DNA of 7,364 nucleotides, from the NCBI GenBank assembly GCA_046712825.1, contig JBKKCR010000174.1, positions 1 to 7,364 on the forward strand. The letters run 5' to 3'. This document shows, piece by piece, positions 1 to 5,305 of this stretch. Position numbers and translations under genes: made by a program. Below the pieces are notes generated by a model, which was given only the letters and a program-made list of their open reading frames with translations, did not search any database and was not told the DNA's origin. The DNA comes from DATFGK01 sp046712825. Lineage in GTDB: Bacteria; Actinomycetota; AC-67. Numbering within the stretch: the stretch's first letter is position 1; every line of letters starts with the position of its first letter.

Positions 1-72
1 GTCGTCGTCCGAGCCGTGGTCGTCGTCCGAGCCGTGGTCGTCGTCCGAGCCGTGGTCGTCGTCCGAGCCGTG
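1..72. repeat. Four perfect 18-bp tandem repeats (HGSDDD units)
   Basis: The unit gtcgtcgtccgagccgtg occurs four times without a mismatch at 1-18, 19-36, 37-54 and 55-72, and probably continues past the left edge. On the minus strand each copy is one HGSDDD unit. Identity at synonymous positions indicates recent expansion or homogenisation, so copy number probably varies between strains. Confidence 0.97.
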
Positions 73-369
73 GTCGTCGTCGGCGTCCTCGACCTCATCT
101 GCGTCGTCGGCGTCGTCGTTCGCGTCGTCGTTCGCGTCCTCGACCTCATCTGCGTCGTCGGCGTCGTCGTTCGCGTCCTCGTTCGCGTCGTCGTCGGTGA
201 CGGCTCCGGTGCACTCCGGATCGTTGATGTGCTCGACCTCGTCGCACGGACCCGAGATATCGACCACCTGACCCGGGGTCTGCCCGGCGAACCCGACCGC
301 GTTGAACCCAACCACCGCCATGGCGAGCACCGCGAGGATCGTGATCCCGAACTTTGCCTTCGAACCCAT
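1..369 (-). CDS. Secreted Asp-rich tandem-repeat protein (partial, C-terminus beyond left edge)
   Basis: The ATG at 369 has AGGAGG (375-380) 5 nt upstream, and the frame stays open to base 1 (123 codons, no stop seen). Residues 4-28 form a basic start plus hydrophobic stretch ending GFA, a likely signal peptide cut before Gly29-Gln30. A short segment with two cysteines (C42, C53) follows, which could form a disulfide outside the cell. From residue 58 on the protein is almost only Asp, Glu, Ala and Asn. It contains two 17-residue repeats (62-78 and 79-95) and four identical HGSDDD units (100-123) running into the window edge. I do not recognise a family. Exported Asp-rich repeats often bind Ca2+ or other cations, and the His residues could add transition-metal binding; both are inferences. 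It has its own promoter with 11-bp repeats (402-445) shared with two neighbouring genes. Confidence 0.85.
   Translation of the reverse strand, partial: MGSKAKFGITILAVLAMAVVGFNAVGFAGQTPGQVVDISGPCDEVEHINDPECTGAVTDDDANEDANDDADDADEVEDANDDANDDADDADEVEDADDDHGSDDDHGSDDDHGSDDDHGSDDD
85..186. repeat. Two 51-bp tandem repeats inside the Asp-rich gene
   Basis: Copies at 85-135 and 136-186 differ by a single base, which changes Glu64 in one copy to Asp81 in the other. Each encodes 17 residues of Ala/Asn/Asp ending DEVED. They lie next to the 18-bp array and are in frame, so changes in copy number would keep the reading frame. Confidence 0.95.
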
Positions 370-401
370 CCCTTCCTCCTTCGTCGTCTTGGACAACCCC
401 A

Positions 402-445
402 ACGATAGAGAGGTCCTCCCCAACGGCCGGCTAAACAGCCGCTAA
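402..445 (-). promoter_or_regulatory. Promoter of the Asp-rich gene with 11-bp direct repeats
   Basis: Read on the minus strand, TTAGC begins at 445 and again at 434, and a degenerate TTGGGGA begins at 423, all with an 11-bp period. The -10 box TATCGT (407-402) begins exactly 16 bp after the start of the last repeat. The same geometry is seen at 873-905 and 3134-3177. The predicted start of transcription is near 395, leaving about 26 nt of leader with a good ribosome site. The arrangement matches OmpR/PhoB-type activator sites, where repeats replace the -35 element. That the regulator at 2282-2989 binds here is inference. Confidence 0.6.
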
Positions 446-500
446 GGGCGACACAAGATTTCGCAAGGAGGTTCGAACGTTAGGGATGAAGCGGGACAAG

Positions 501-866
501 CTAGTCGTCGTCCGGCTCTTCTTCGGTCTCGGGCTCGTCGTCTCCCGATCCGGACCCCGAGTTCGAGGACCCCGATCCGGAGTTGAACGAACCGGACCCC
601 GAGTTGGACGAGCCCGACTTGTCTTCGACTTCGTCCGGCTGGGCGTCGGAGCCCTTGTCGTCGGGGGAGGCGCGATCCTCGGGGCTCCCCGTCGCGGTGG
701 GTGTGGGAGAAGGCGCGAGCTTGGACACGACTTCGGCGGGGAAACGCACCTGCCGGGCCGGCCGAGACAGCTCGCGCCCGCCGATCGCGTAGGCGCCGGC
801 GGTCAGCCCGGCTGCGAGCAGCAGGCCCACGAGCGCATACCCGATCCCGACGATGACACGCTTCAC
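501..866 (-). CDS. Small exported or membrane-anchored acidic protein with NSGSGS repeats
   Basis: I do not recognise a family. The product is about 121 residues. Residues 3-28 are a basic start plus hydrophobic helix ending AGAYA, which is either a membrane anchor or a signal peptide with an AxA site. Then come a short conserved-looking stretch (30-52), a Pro/Thr/Ser linker, three 7-residue units NSGSGSx (88-108) and an acidic tail ending EEEPDDD. A GTG at 872 is also in frame, but I prefer the GTG at 866: the -10 TAGGAT (873-878) puts transcription start at about 866, so the mRNA would be leaderless, and 872 lies upstream of that start. If the gene is instead read through from the kinase, AGGA (874-877) is 7 nt from the 866 GTG. 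It follows the kinase by 35 bp and shares the acidic exported style of the 1-369 product. Confidence 0.75.
   Translation of the reverse strand: MKRVIVGIGYALVGLLLAAGLTAGAYAIGGRELSRPARQVRFPAEVVSKLAPSPTPTATGSPEDRASPDDKGSDAQPDEVEDKSGSSNSGSGSFNSGSGSSNSGSGSGDDEPETEEEPDDD
543..605. repeat. Three 21-bp repeats encoding NSGSGSx
   Basis: On the minus strand codons 88-108 of the small acidic protein make three consecutive 7-residue units: NSGSGSF, NSGSGSS and NSGSGSG. The DNA copies are clearly similar but not identical. This is a flexible, hydrophilic spacer just before the acidic tail. Confidence 0.85.
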
Positions 867-872
867 GGCCAC

Positions 873-905
873 ATCCTAAGGACGGAGCGGTTAACGGACG
901 GTTAA
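873..905 (-). promoter_or_regulatory. Promoter of the small acidic gene with two 11-bp repeats over the kinase stop codon
   Basis: Minus-strand TTAACC begins at 905 and again at 894 (11-bp period). TAGGAT (878-873) begins 16 bp after the second repeat, the same spacing as at the other two sites. The first repeat contains the TAA stop of the kinase gene (902-904). A 6-nt gap after the -10 puts transcription start at the GTG at 866. These are the two best-matching copies of the motif in the window. Confidence 0.6.
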
Positions 906-2272
906 ACGCGCGGGCTCGGGAGCAGAACCTCGACCCGGGTGCCCCCAGCGTCCGGCCGCGAGACCTCGATGGTTCCGCCCCATCGCTCCGCGAGCTCCCG
1001 AACGATCGCAAGCCCCAGGCCGGAGCCGCCCGGCGCAGCGCCCCGTCCGCGGAAGAAGCGCTCGGTGACCCTGTCGAGCTCGCCTTCTGGGATGCCCGGG
1101 CCGCGATCGGCGACGATCAGGCGCGCACGGTCGCCGTCCGCGGACACCTCGACCGCGATCTCGCCGGGCGCGTAGCGGATCGCGTTGTCGATCAGGTTGT
1201 CGAGCATCTGGCCGACATCCGCGGGGTCGGCGACCGCCGCCGCGGCACCGGGGCGAGCGGTGATCGTCGCGCCGGCGGCTCGCGCCCTGTCCGACCAGCG
1301 CCCGGCAGCCTCCTCGACCGCTTCGGCGAGGTCCGTCTCGGACGCCGCGCCGCTCTCCACCCGGCGCGCGAGCGTCAGGAGTCGGTCCACGATCGTGCCG
1401 AGCCGGTCGGCCTCGTGCTCGGCCGCTGCGAGGTCACGTCGCAGCTCCGGCGGCGCCTTCGCGCCGGCCGACTCGAGTCGAAGCTTCAAGCCCGTCAGCG
1501 GCGTTCGCAGCTGGTGCGACGCGTTGCCGACGAACTCCCGTTGCGCGCGAACCAGCCGCTCGAGACGGTCGGCCATCTCGTCGAACGCAGCTCCCAGCTC
1601 CTTCAGCTCCTTGGCGCCCTCCGTCTTCCCCGCTCGCACGGTCAGATCGCCTGCGCCCAGGCGCCGCGCCGCACCAACCAGGCGCTGCAGCGGCCGCGCG
1701 AGCGATCCGGCGAGCACGAAGGCGATCAAAAGTCCCGCGACCAGTCCGCCGATCCCGATGGCCACGACCCCAAACAGCGACCGGCGCACTGCATTACGGA
1801 GCTCGGTGGTCGGCTGGGTTATGCGCACCGCGCCGACCGGCGTCGGATCGGCGGGCAAGAAGATCGGAGCGGCCGCGGCAAGGATCTCCGTGCCGTCGAG
1901 CGATTCGCTCTTGGCGATCCTGGTCGCCGGAAGGCCGCCGAGCGCGGTGCGGAGCTCGGGACGGCTGGGCGTGGCGTACAGGGAGTTGAGCAGACCGGCC
2001 CCCGCGGAGTCGGCACGCAGCAGCCCGGCCCGGTCCACGACGATCACTCGCCCCGCGGTCCTGGCGAGGTCGGCCACGACGACAGCCAGATTCCGATTCG
2101 TCGTGGGGTTACCTACGATGGCGGCGATCGTCTGCGCTTGTGTGAGCGCCTGCCCTTCGAGCTCCGCCTCGGCGCGGCGTTGCAGATTCAGCGCGAGCGG
2201 AACCTCCAGCGCAACGATGACGGTGAGCAGGATGTACGAGAAGGCCAGGATCAGCCGGGCGCGGAGGGTCGT
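902..2272 (-). CDS. Membrane sensor histidine kinase with apparent ACG start
   Basis: Partner kinase of the regulator at 2282-2989; it should autophosphorylate on His and pass phosphate to regulator Asp55. Numbered from the ACG at 2272 (456 aa): a first membrane helix about 6-28, an extracytoplasmic sensor region about 29-165 of unknown ligand, a second helix 167-190, a HAMP linker about 190-243, HisKA with ASHQLRTPL and His253, then HATPase_c with N box (LDNLIDNAIRYAP, about 357-369), G1 DRGPGIP (389-395) and G2 GSGLGLAI (416-423). All catalytic motifs are intact. No ATG, GTG or TTG is in frame until the GTG at 2077, which would remove the first helix and nearly half of the sensor region. 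AGGAGG (2278-2283), overlapping the regulator's TAG, sits 5 nt before ACG, and the protein from there starts like ordinary kinases of this type. The sensor lacks the PAS domain of SenX3, so I give no symbol. Confidence 0.9.
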   Translation of the reverse strand, partial: TTLRARLILAFSYILLTVIVALEVPLALNLQRRAEAELEGQALTQAQTIAAIVGNPTTNRNLAVVVADLARTAGRVIVVDRAGLLRADSAGAGLLNSLYATPSRPELRTALGGLPATRIAKSESLDGTEILAAAAPIFLPADPTPVGAVRITQPTTELRNAVRRSLFGVVAIGIGGLVAGLLIAFVLAGSLARPLQRLVGAARRLGAGDLTVRAGKTEGAKELKELGAAFDEMADRLERLVRAQREFVGNASHQLRTPLTGLKLRLESAGAKAPPELRRDLAAAEHEADRLGTIVDRLLTLARRVESGAASETDLAEAVEEAAGRWSDRARAAGATITARPGAAAAVADPADVGQMLDNLIDNAIRYAPGEIAVEVSADGDRARLIVADRGPGIPEGELDRVTERFFRGRGAAPGGSGLGLAIVRELAERWGGTIEVSRPDAGGTRVEVLLPSPRV

Positions 2273-2277
2273 CGCAG

Positions 2278-2283
2278 CCTCCT
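2278..2283 (-). promoter_or_regulatory. Ribosome binding site that fixes the kinase start at ACG
   Basis: AGGAGG, a full anti-16S match, shares its first two bases with the last two of the regulator stop codon TAG (2282-2284). The following 5 nt lead to ACG (2270-2272). Regulator and kinase are in the same reading frame, separated by that single TAG. The overlap suggests translational coupling. Confidence 0.75.
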
Positions 2284-2989
2284 AGGTCCCGATGTCTTCC
2301 GGCGCGGCGAAGCGGAAGCCGATGCGGCGGATCGTGGTGATGTAACGCGGGTTCGCCGGATCGTCCTCGATCTTCCTTCGCAGCCACGACACGTGAACGT
2401 CGAGCGTCTTCGTCGAGCCGAACCAGTTCGTATCCCACACCTCGTCCATGATCTCTTCGCGACGAAGCGCCTTACCGGCGTTCGTCATGAGCATCCGAAG
2501 GAGATCGAACTCGCGCGCGGTCAGCTCCAGCGGCTCGCCTCGTTTCGTCGCGGTGTGCGAGTTTGGGTCGAGCATCACGTCGCCGATCGCGATCGCTTGC
2601 GCTTTCGGGGCTGGCGCGGTCGCGGCTCGGCGAAGAACCGCTCGGATCCGTGCCGCAACCTCGCGCGCGGAGAACGGCTTGACGATGTAGTCGTCGGCTC
2701 CCAGCTCGAGGCCGAGGATGCGATCGACCTCTTCGCCGCGCGCGGTCAGGATGATCACCGGAACGGCGGAGCGGGAGCGGATGTCACGACAGACATCCCG
2801 GCCGTCCCGGTCGGGCAACCCGAGGTCGAGGAGGACGAGCGCCGGGCTTTCTCGATCGAACAGCGCCATCGCCTCGGCGGCGTTCCCTGCGACCACGGGT
2901 GAGAACCCCTCGCGTTCGAGGTTCTCGGCGAGAGGCTCACTGATCGCTTGCTCGTCCTCAACGATGAGGACCTTCGGTTTCGAAGCCAT
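2282..2989 (-). CDS. OmpR/PhoB-family response regulator, RegX3-like
   Basis: A DNA-binding activator switched by the kinase encoded next to it. Residues 6-120 form the receiver domain, with acidic pocket E11/D12, phosphoacceptor D55, T82 and K104 all present. Residues about 133-228 form the winged-helix DNA-binding domain, containing the WDTNWFGSTKTLDVHV segment and the RYITTIRRIGFRF wing typical of this family. The length (235 aa) is normal. The segment resembles RegX3/PhoP-type phosphate regulators, but the ligand cannot be read from sequence, so no symbol is given. The ATG at 2989 gives the standard N-terminus; there is no ribosome site, and the 3' end of tRNA-Ser (2995) is 5 nt upstream. 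Family members bind 11-bp-phased direct repeats, and such repeats occur at three promoters nearby. Confidence 0.95.
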   Translation of the reverse strand: MASKPKVLIVEDEQAISEPLAENLEREGFSPVVAGNAAEAMALFDRESPALVLLDLGLPDRDGRDVCRDIRSRSAVPVIILTARGEEVDRILGLELGADDYIVKPFSAREVAARIRAVLRRAATAPAPKAQAIAIGDVMLDPNSHTATKRGEPLELTAREFDLLRMLMTNAGKALRREEIMDEVWDTNWFGSTKTLDVHVSWLRRKIEDDPANPRYITTIRRIGFRFAAPEDIGT

Positions 2990-2994
2990 ACCCG

Positions 2995-3085
2995 CGGAGG
3001 CGGAGCGATTCGAACGCTCGAGGGAACTTGCGCCCCCAACGGGATTAGCAATCCCGCGCCATAGACCAGACTAGGCGACGCCTCC
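2995..3085 (-). tRNA. tRNA-Ser (anticodon GCU)
   Basis: A complete 91-nt class II tRNA. The acceptor stem GGAGGCG (3085-3079) pairs perfectly with CGCCTCC (3002-2996). The D stem is GCC/GGC, and the anticodon stem CGGGA/TCCCG encloses loop TTGCTAA with anticodon GCT at 3049-3047. The long variable arm has stem GGGGGC/GTTCCC and a GCAA loop. The T stem GAGCG/CGCTC encloses TTCGAAT. The discriminator is G73 (2995), as expected for serine. CCA is not encoded. It decodes AGC and AGU. It probably leads the transcript of the regulator and kinase genes. Confidence 0.96.
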
Positions 3086-3099
3086 GTGTTCAGCGGGGG

Positions 3100-3105
3100 A
3101 TTGTA
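3100..3105 (-). promoter_or_regulatory. -10 box of the tRNA-Ser / regulator transcript
   Basis: TACAAT on the minus strand, close to the TATAAT consensus, places transcription start near 3093, about 8 nt before the mature tRNA. No good -35 is seen at 16-18 bp. The 11-bp repeat cluster at 3134-3166 would lie at about -41 to -73, a normal position for an activator. Confidence 0.5.
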
Positions 3106-3133
3106 CTCGCTGACCGAGGGCGGTTTCCGAATG

Positions 3134-3177
3134 TTGAACCGCCTTTAGCCGATCCTTAAACCACCGCCCCCTACGCT
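3134..3177 (+). promoter_or_regulatory. Cupredoxin promoter: three 11-bp direct repeats plus -10
   Basis: TTGAACC begins at 3134, TTAGCCG at 3145 and TTAAACC at 3156, an exact 11-bp period. TACGCT (3172-3177) fits a TAnnnT -10 and begins 16 bp after the third repeat. The predicted start is near 3184, giving a leader of about 37 nt. PhoB and Streptomyces PhoP use 11-bp units (7 conserved plus 4 spacer) ending about 10 bp before the -10, which is the geometry here. The assignment to the regulator at 2282-2989 is inferred from proximity and family. Confidence 0.65.
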
Positions 3178-3220
3178 CCACCGGAGACGCAGACTGCACG
3201 CGATTCCGAGGAGTGTTCCC

Positions 3221-4441
3221 ATGCACAAGGTAGCTCGAGTACTGACGCTCGCATCGCTCACGGTCCTCGCGGTCGGGGCCGGGCTGGGGGTCGGCTTCGC
3301 TGCGACCGCGACGGTGACGATCGACACAACGCTTCATCCGACGACCCTGACGGTTCAATCCGGGACATCGGTCACATGGGTCAACAACGATGACGAACGC
3401 CATCGCATGCGATCTAGGAACGGCCCGGTCGAGTGGGACTCGAACGACCTCGAGCCGGGCGACACCTACACGTTCACGTTCACGGTCGAAGGAAGCTACC
3501 CGTACCTCGATGAGCGCGACGATGAGAACCCCGCGTATCACGGCACGGTGGTCGTCACCGCTCCGAGCGGCGGTGGTGGAGGCGGAAGCGGTGGCGGAAC
3601 GGGCGGGGAAACTGGAGGAGGCGTCCCGGCGCCTTCGTCGGCCGCCGTGCGTATCTTCGATAAGAACTTCATACCCGGCACCGTGACGATCGCGACCGGC
3701 GGAACGGTCACGTGGTCGAACGACGACGACACCGCCCACACGGTGAACGCGTCCGCCGGAGGGTTCGCGAGCGGGACGATGAGCCAGGGCGAGAAGTTCT
3801 CACGCAAGTTCGCCTCTGCCGGCACGTTCAACTACTTCTGTGCCTTCCACAGCGACATGCGGGCCACCGTGCGGGTACAGAGCGCGAGCGGCACGGTTCC
3901 ACCTCCGAAGGCCGCGGCCGGCGGCACCGGCGGCGCGGCGTCTGCGGCCGCCGCGGCCCCTGCGACGGCGCCGGGGCAGAGCGGGGTATCGATCGTCGAC
4001 TTCGCCTTCACGCCGCCGACCGTGCGCATCCGCGCGGGCGACACGGTCGCGTGGGCCAACCGAGGCCAGGCGCCGCACACCGTCACTTCCAGAGACGGTT
4101 CGTTCGACTCGGGGATCCTCGAGCCGGGCGCAACGTTCCGTCGCGTGTTCGCGAAGGAGGGAAGCTTCGCCTACGCCTGCGCCGTGCATCCCAACATGAC
4201 CGGGACGGTCCTGGTCGGCGCCGCGGCTCGACCTGCCGAGTCGTCACCACCGACGGCCGCAGCCACCCAGACCCCGCCACGTGGTTCCCTCACGGCCAGG
4301 GGATCGGCCGGGGTAGCGAGCGCGCTGCAGGGCGGCGGACTCGGCTCGGGCACCTTCCTGGGTGTCGTGCTGGGGATCCCGGGCGTCCTCTTGGCCGGCT
4401 CGACGATCTACCTCAGGCGGACCAGCCCGACGAAGGGCTGA
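3221..4441 (+). CDS. Exported three-domain cupredoxin with C-terminal membrane anchor
   Basis: A surface blue-copper protein, probably carrying electrons or holding copper outside the membrane. The start ATG has GAGGAG (3208-3213) 7 nt upstream. The signal peptide is about 1-29. Three plastocyanin-like domains follow: D1 (about 30-113), D2 (about 142-219) and D3 (about 255-332). D2 has the type 1 copper ligands H173, C207, H210 and M213; D3 has H286, C320, H323 and M326. D1 keeps H61 and H107 but has Leu96 where the Cys should be and an acidic insertion after it, so it probably does not bind type 1 copper. A Gly-rich linker (117-134) and an Ala/Pro-rich linker (220-254) join the domains. A helix at about 375-397 followed by RR and a short tail anchors the C-terminus. 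It is divergent from the tRNA-regulator-kinase operon and has the repeat promoter 3134-3177. Its redox partner is unknown. Confidence 0.93.
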   Translation: MHKVARVLTLASLTVLAVGAGLGVGFAATATVTIDTTLHPTTLTVQSGTSVTWVNNDDERHRMRSRNGPVEWDSNDLEPGDTYTFTFTVEGSYPYLDERDDENPAYHGTVVVTAPSGGGGGGSGGGTGGETGGGVPAPSSAAVRIFDKNFIPGTVTIATGGTVTWSNDDDTAHTVNASAGGFASGTMSQGEKFSRKFASAGTFNYFCAFHSDMRATVRVQSASGTVPPPKAAAGGTGGAASAAAAAPATAPGQSGVSIVDFAFTPPTVRIRAGDTVAWANRGQAPHTVTSRDGSFDSGILEPGATFRRVFAKEGSFAYACAVHPNMTGTVLVGAAARPAESSPPTAAATQTPPRGSLTARGSAGVASALQGGGLGSGTFLGVVLGIPGVLLAGSTIYLRRTSPTKG

Positions 4442-4465
4442 GAAAGAGGAGCGTCTCGTTGCTTC

Positions 4466-5143
4466 TTAGTCGGTCTCTACCTCGATGCAGTCGCCGTCGC
4501 AGTTCTCCAGCTCGAGACCGATGCCTTGGCTGATCTGGCCGTTGCCTGCAGGCAGGAAGAACGTGCCGAGCGTTTGGGAATTGACCGTGCCCGTCGAAAG
4601 CGCCTTCCACTGAAGCGACAGAGCCGGGCCGAAGAAGAAGTCGCTCTCATCCGGCTCGAACACCTGGTCGAAGGTCGGAACGATCGTGGGGAGGCTCTTG
4701 GCGACAAGCGTCAAGACCGTCTGGAGCCTAGTGCCGGGATAGTTCCACGACGGGACGCTGAAATGGATCTGCGCGAACCCCGGCAAGAACACGTTGCCTT
4801 GAGGGATGGAGTCCTTGATGTTGCTGCAGCCCTGGTCGGTCGCCGACGGCGTAACGATTGTGATGCAGCCGTATGCGATCTCGTCCCTGAACGGGCCGTC
4901 CGGCGGATCGATCGAGACGCCGACCTCGCGTCCCGCGAAGAACGTAACCTCGGTGTACGGAGGAGCGAAGGCGACCGGAACCGGCGCGCTGGCGGCTCCC
5001 CCGACAACATTGCCCACGGCCCTCACGCCGTTCTGGAAGATCGCGGAATAGTGCTGGCCGGCTCCCGACGGGAGCAGCGTGAACGTGACGGCCAGAGCCA
5101 GGCCCACCAGGAGCCCGACGACCGGTGCCTTACGCAGCTTCAT
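4466..5143 (-). CDS. Secreted protein of unknown function with CDGDC tail
   Basis: I do not recognise a family. From the ATG at 5143 (225 aa) there is a clear signal peptide: KLRK, hydrophobic 7-24, likely cleavage near SGA-GQ (about 26-29). The mature part is rich in Thr, Val, Pro and Phe without further membrane helices, which suggests a beta-rich extracellular domain. Cysteines at 93 and 106 and at 215 and 219 could form two disulfides. The C-terminus is acidic (ENCDGDCIEVETD), which might bind a cation. GGAGG (5153-5157) lies 9 nt before this ATG; an ATG at 5149 has only 3 nt spacing but would add just two residues. A longer reading from 5230 has no signal peptide at its start. A weak TTCGGC-17-TATCGT promoter lies at 5198-5226, without the 11-bp repeats. 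The gene converges on the cupredoxin gene with 24 bp between them. Confidence 0.8.
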   Translation of the reverse strand: MKLRKAPVVGLLVGLALAVTFTLLPSGAGQHYSAIFQNGVRAVGNVVGGAASAPVPVAFAPPYTEVTFFAGREVGVSIDPPDGPFRDEIAYGCITIVTPSATDQGCSNIKDSIPQGNVFLPGFAQIHFSVPSWNYPGTRLQTVLTLVAKSLPTIVPTFDQVFEPDESDFFFGPALSLQWKALSTGTVNSQTLGTFFLPAGNGQISQGIGLELENCDGDCIEVETD

Positions 5144-5305
5144 GGACATCCCCCTCCGCTTCAATGCGATCCCGACCCCCGAGGACGGAACGCTGCCACG
5201 ATAGAACCAGGAGAATACGTGCCGAACCACCCCGGAGCGACACTTTCTGGTGTGAACTTGCCCACAACTGTCGCTTTGGGCGGTACAAGCGGTCGTGCGG
5301 GTCGA

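Noticed and set aside
1..186. CRISPR-like array
   Set aside because: The repeats are contiguous with no unique spacers, and are in frame in a coding sequence.
16..408. Plus-strand frame of Val/Arg repeats
   Set aside because: The same repeats on the minus strand give a signal peptide, a ribosome site and Asp-rich repeats. The plus frame has none of these.
2077..2079. GTG near 2077 as start of the kinase
   Set aside because: It would remove the first membrane helix and nearly half of the sensor region and has no ribosome site, while the region upstream to 2272 reads as a normal kinase N-terminus.
1185..2285. 366-codon open frame on the plus strand
   Set aside because: Antisense to the kinase, Ser/Arg/Ala-rich, no recognisable fold; produced by third-position GC bias.
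1415..2902. 495-codon open frame on the plus strand
   Set aside because: It lies antisense to the kinase and regulator, whose motifs are complete. It is Arg/Gly/Ala-rich with no domain, as expected for a high-GC shadow frame.
3041..3055. Inverted repeat gggatt-agc-aatccc as an operator or terminator
   Set aside because: It lies in the anticodon arm of the tRNA-Ser (TTGCTAA loop).
4442..4465. Bidirectional terminator between the convergent genes
   Set aside because: Only 24 bp, with no stable stem or T tract visible.
5198..5226. TTCGGC-17-TATCGT as a regulated promoter like the other three
   Set aside because: The -10 is similar but no 11-bp repeats lie upstream and the -35 is weak; kept only as a low-confidence ordinary promoter.
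5149..5230. N-terminal extension of the secreted protein to 5230
   Set aside because: The extension lacks a ribosome site and would bury the signal peptide. GGAGG at 5153-5157 points to the ATGs at 5149/5143.
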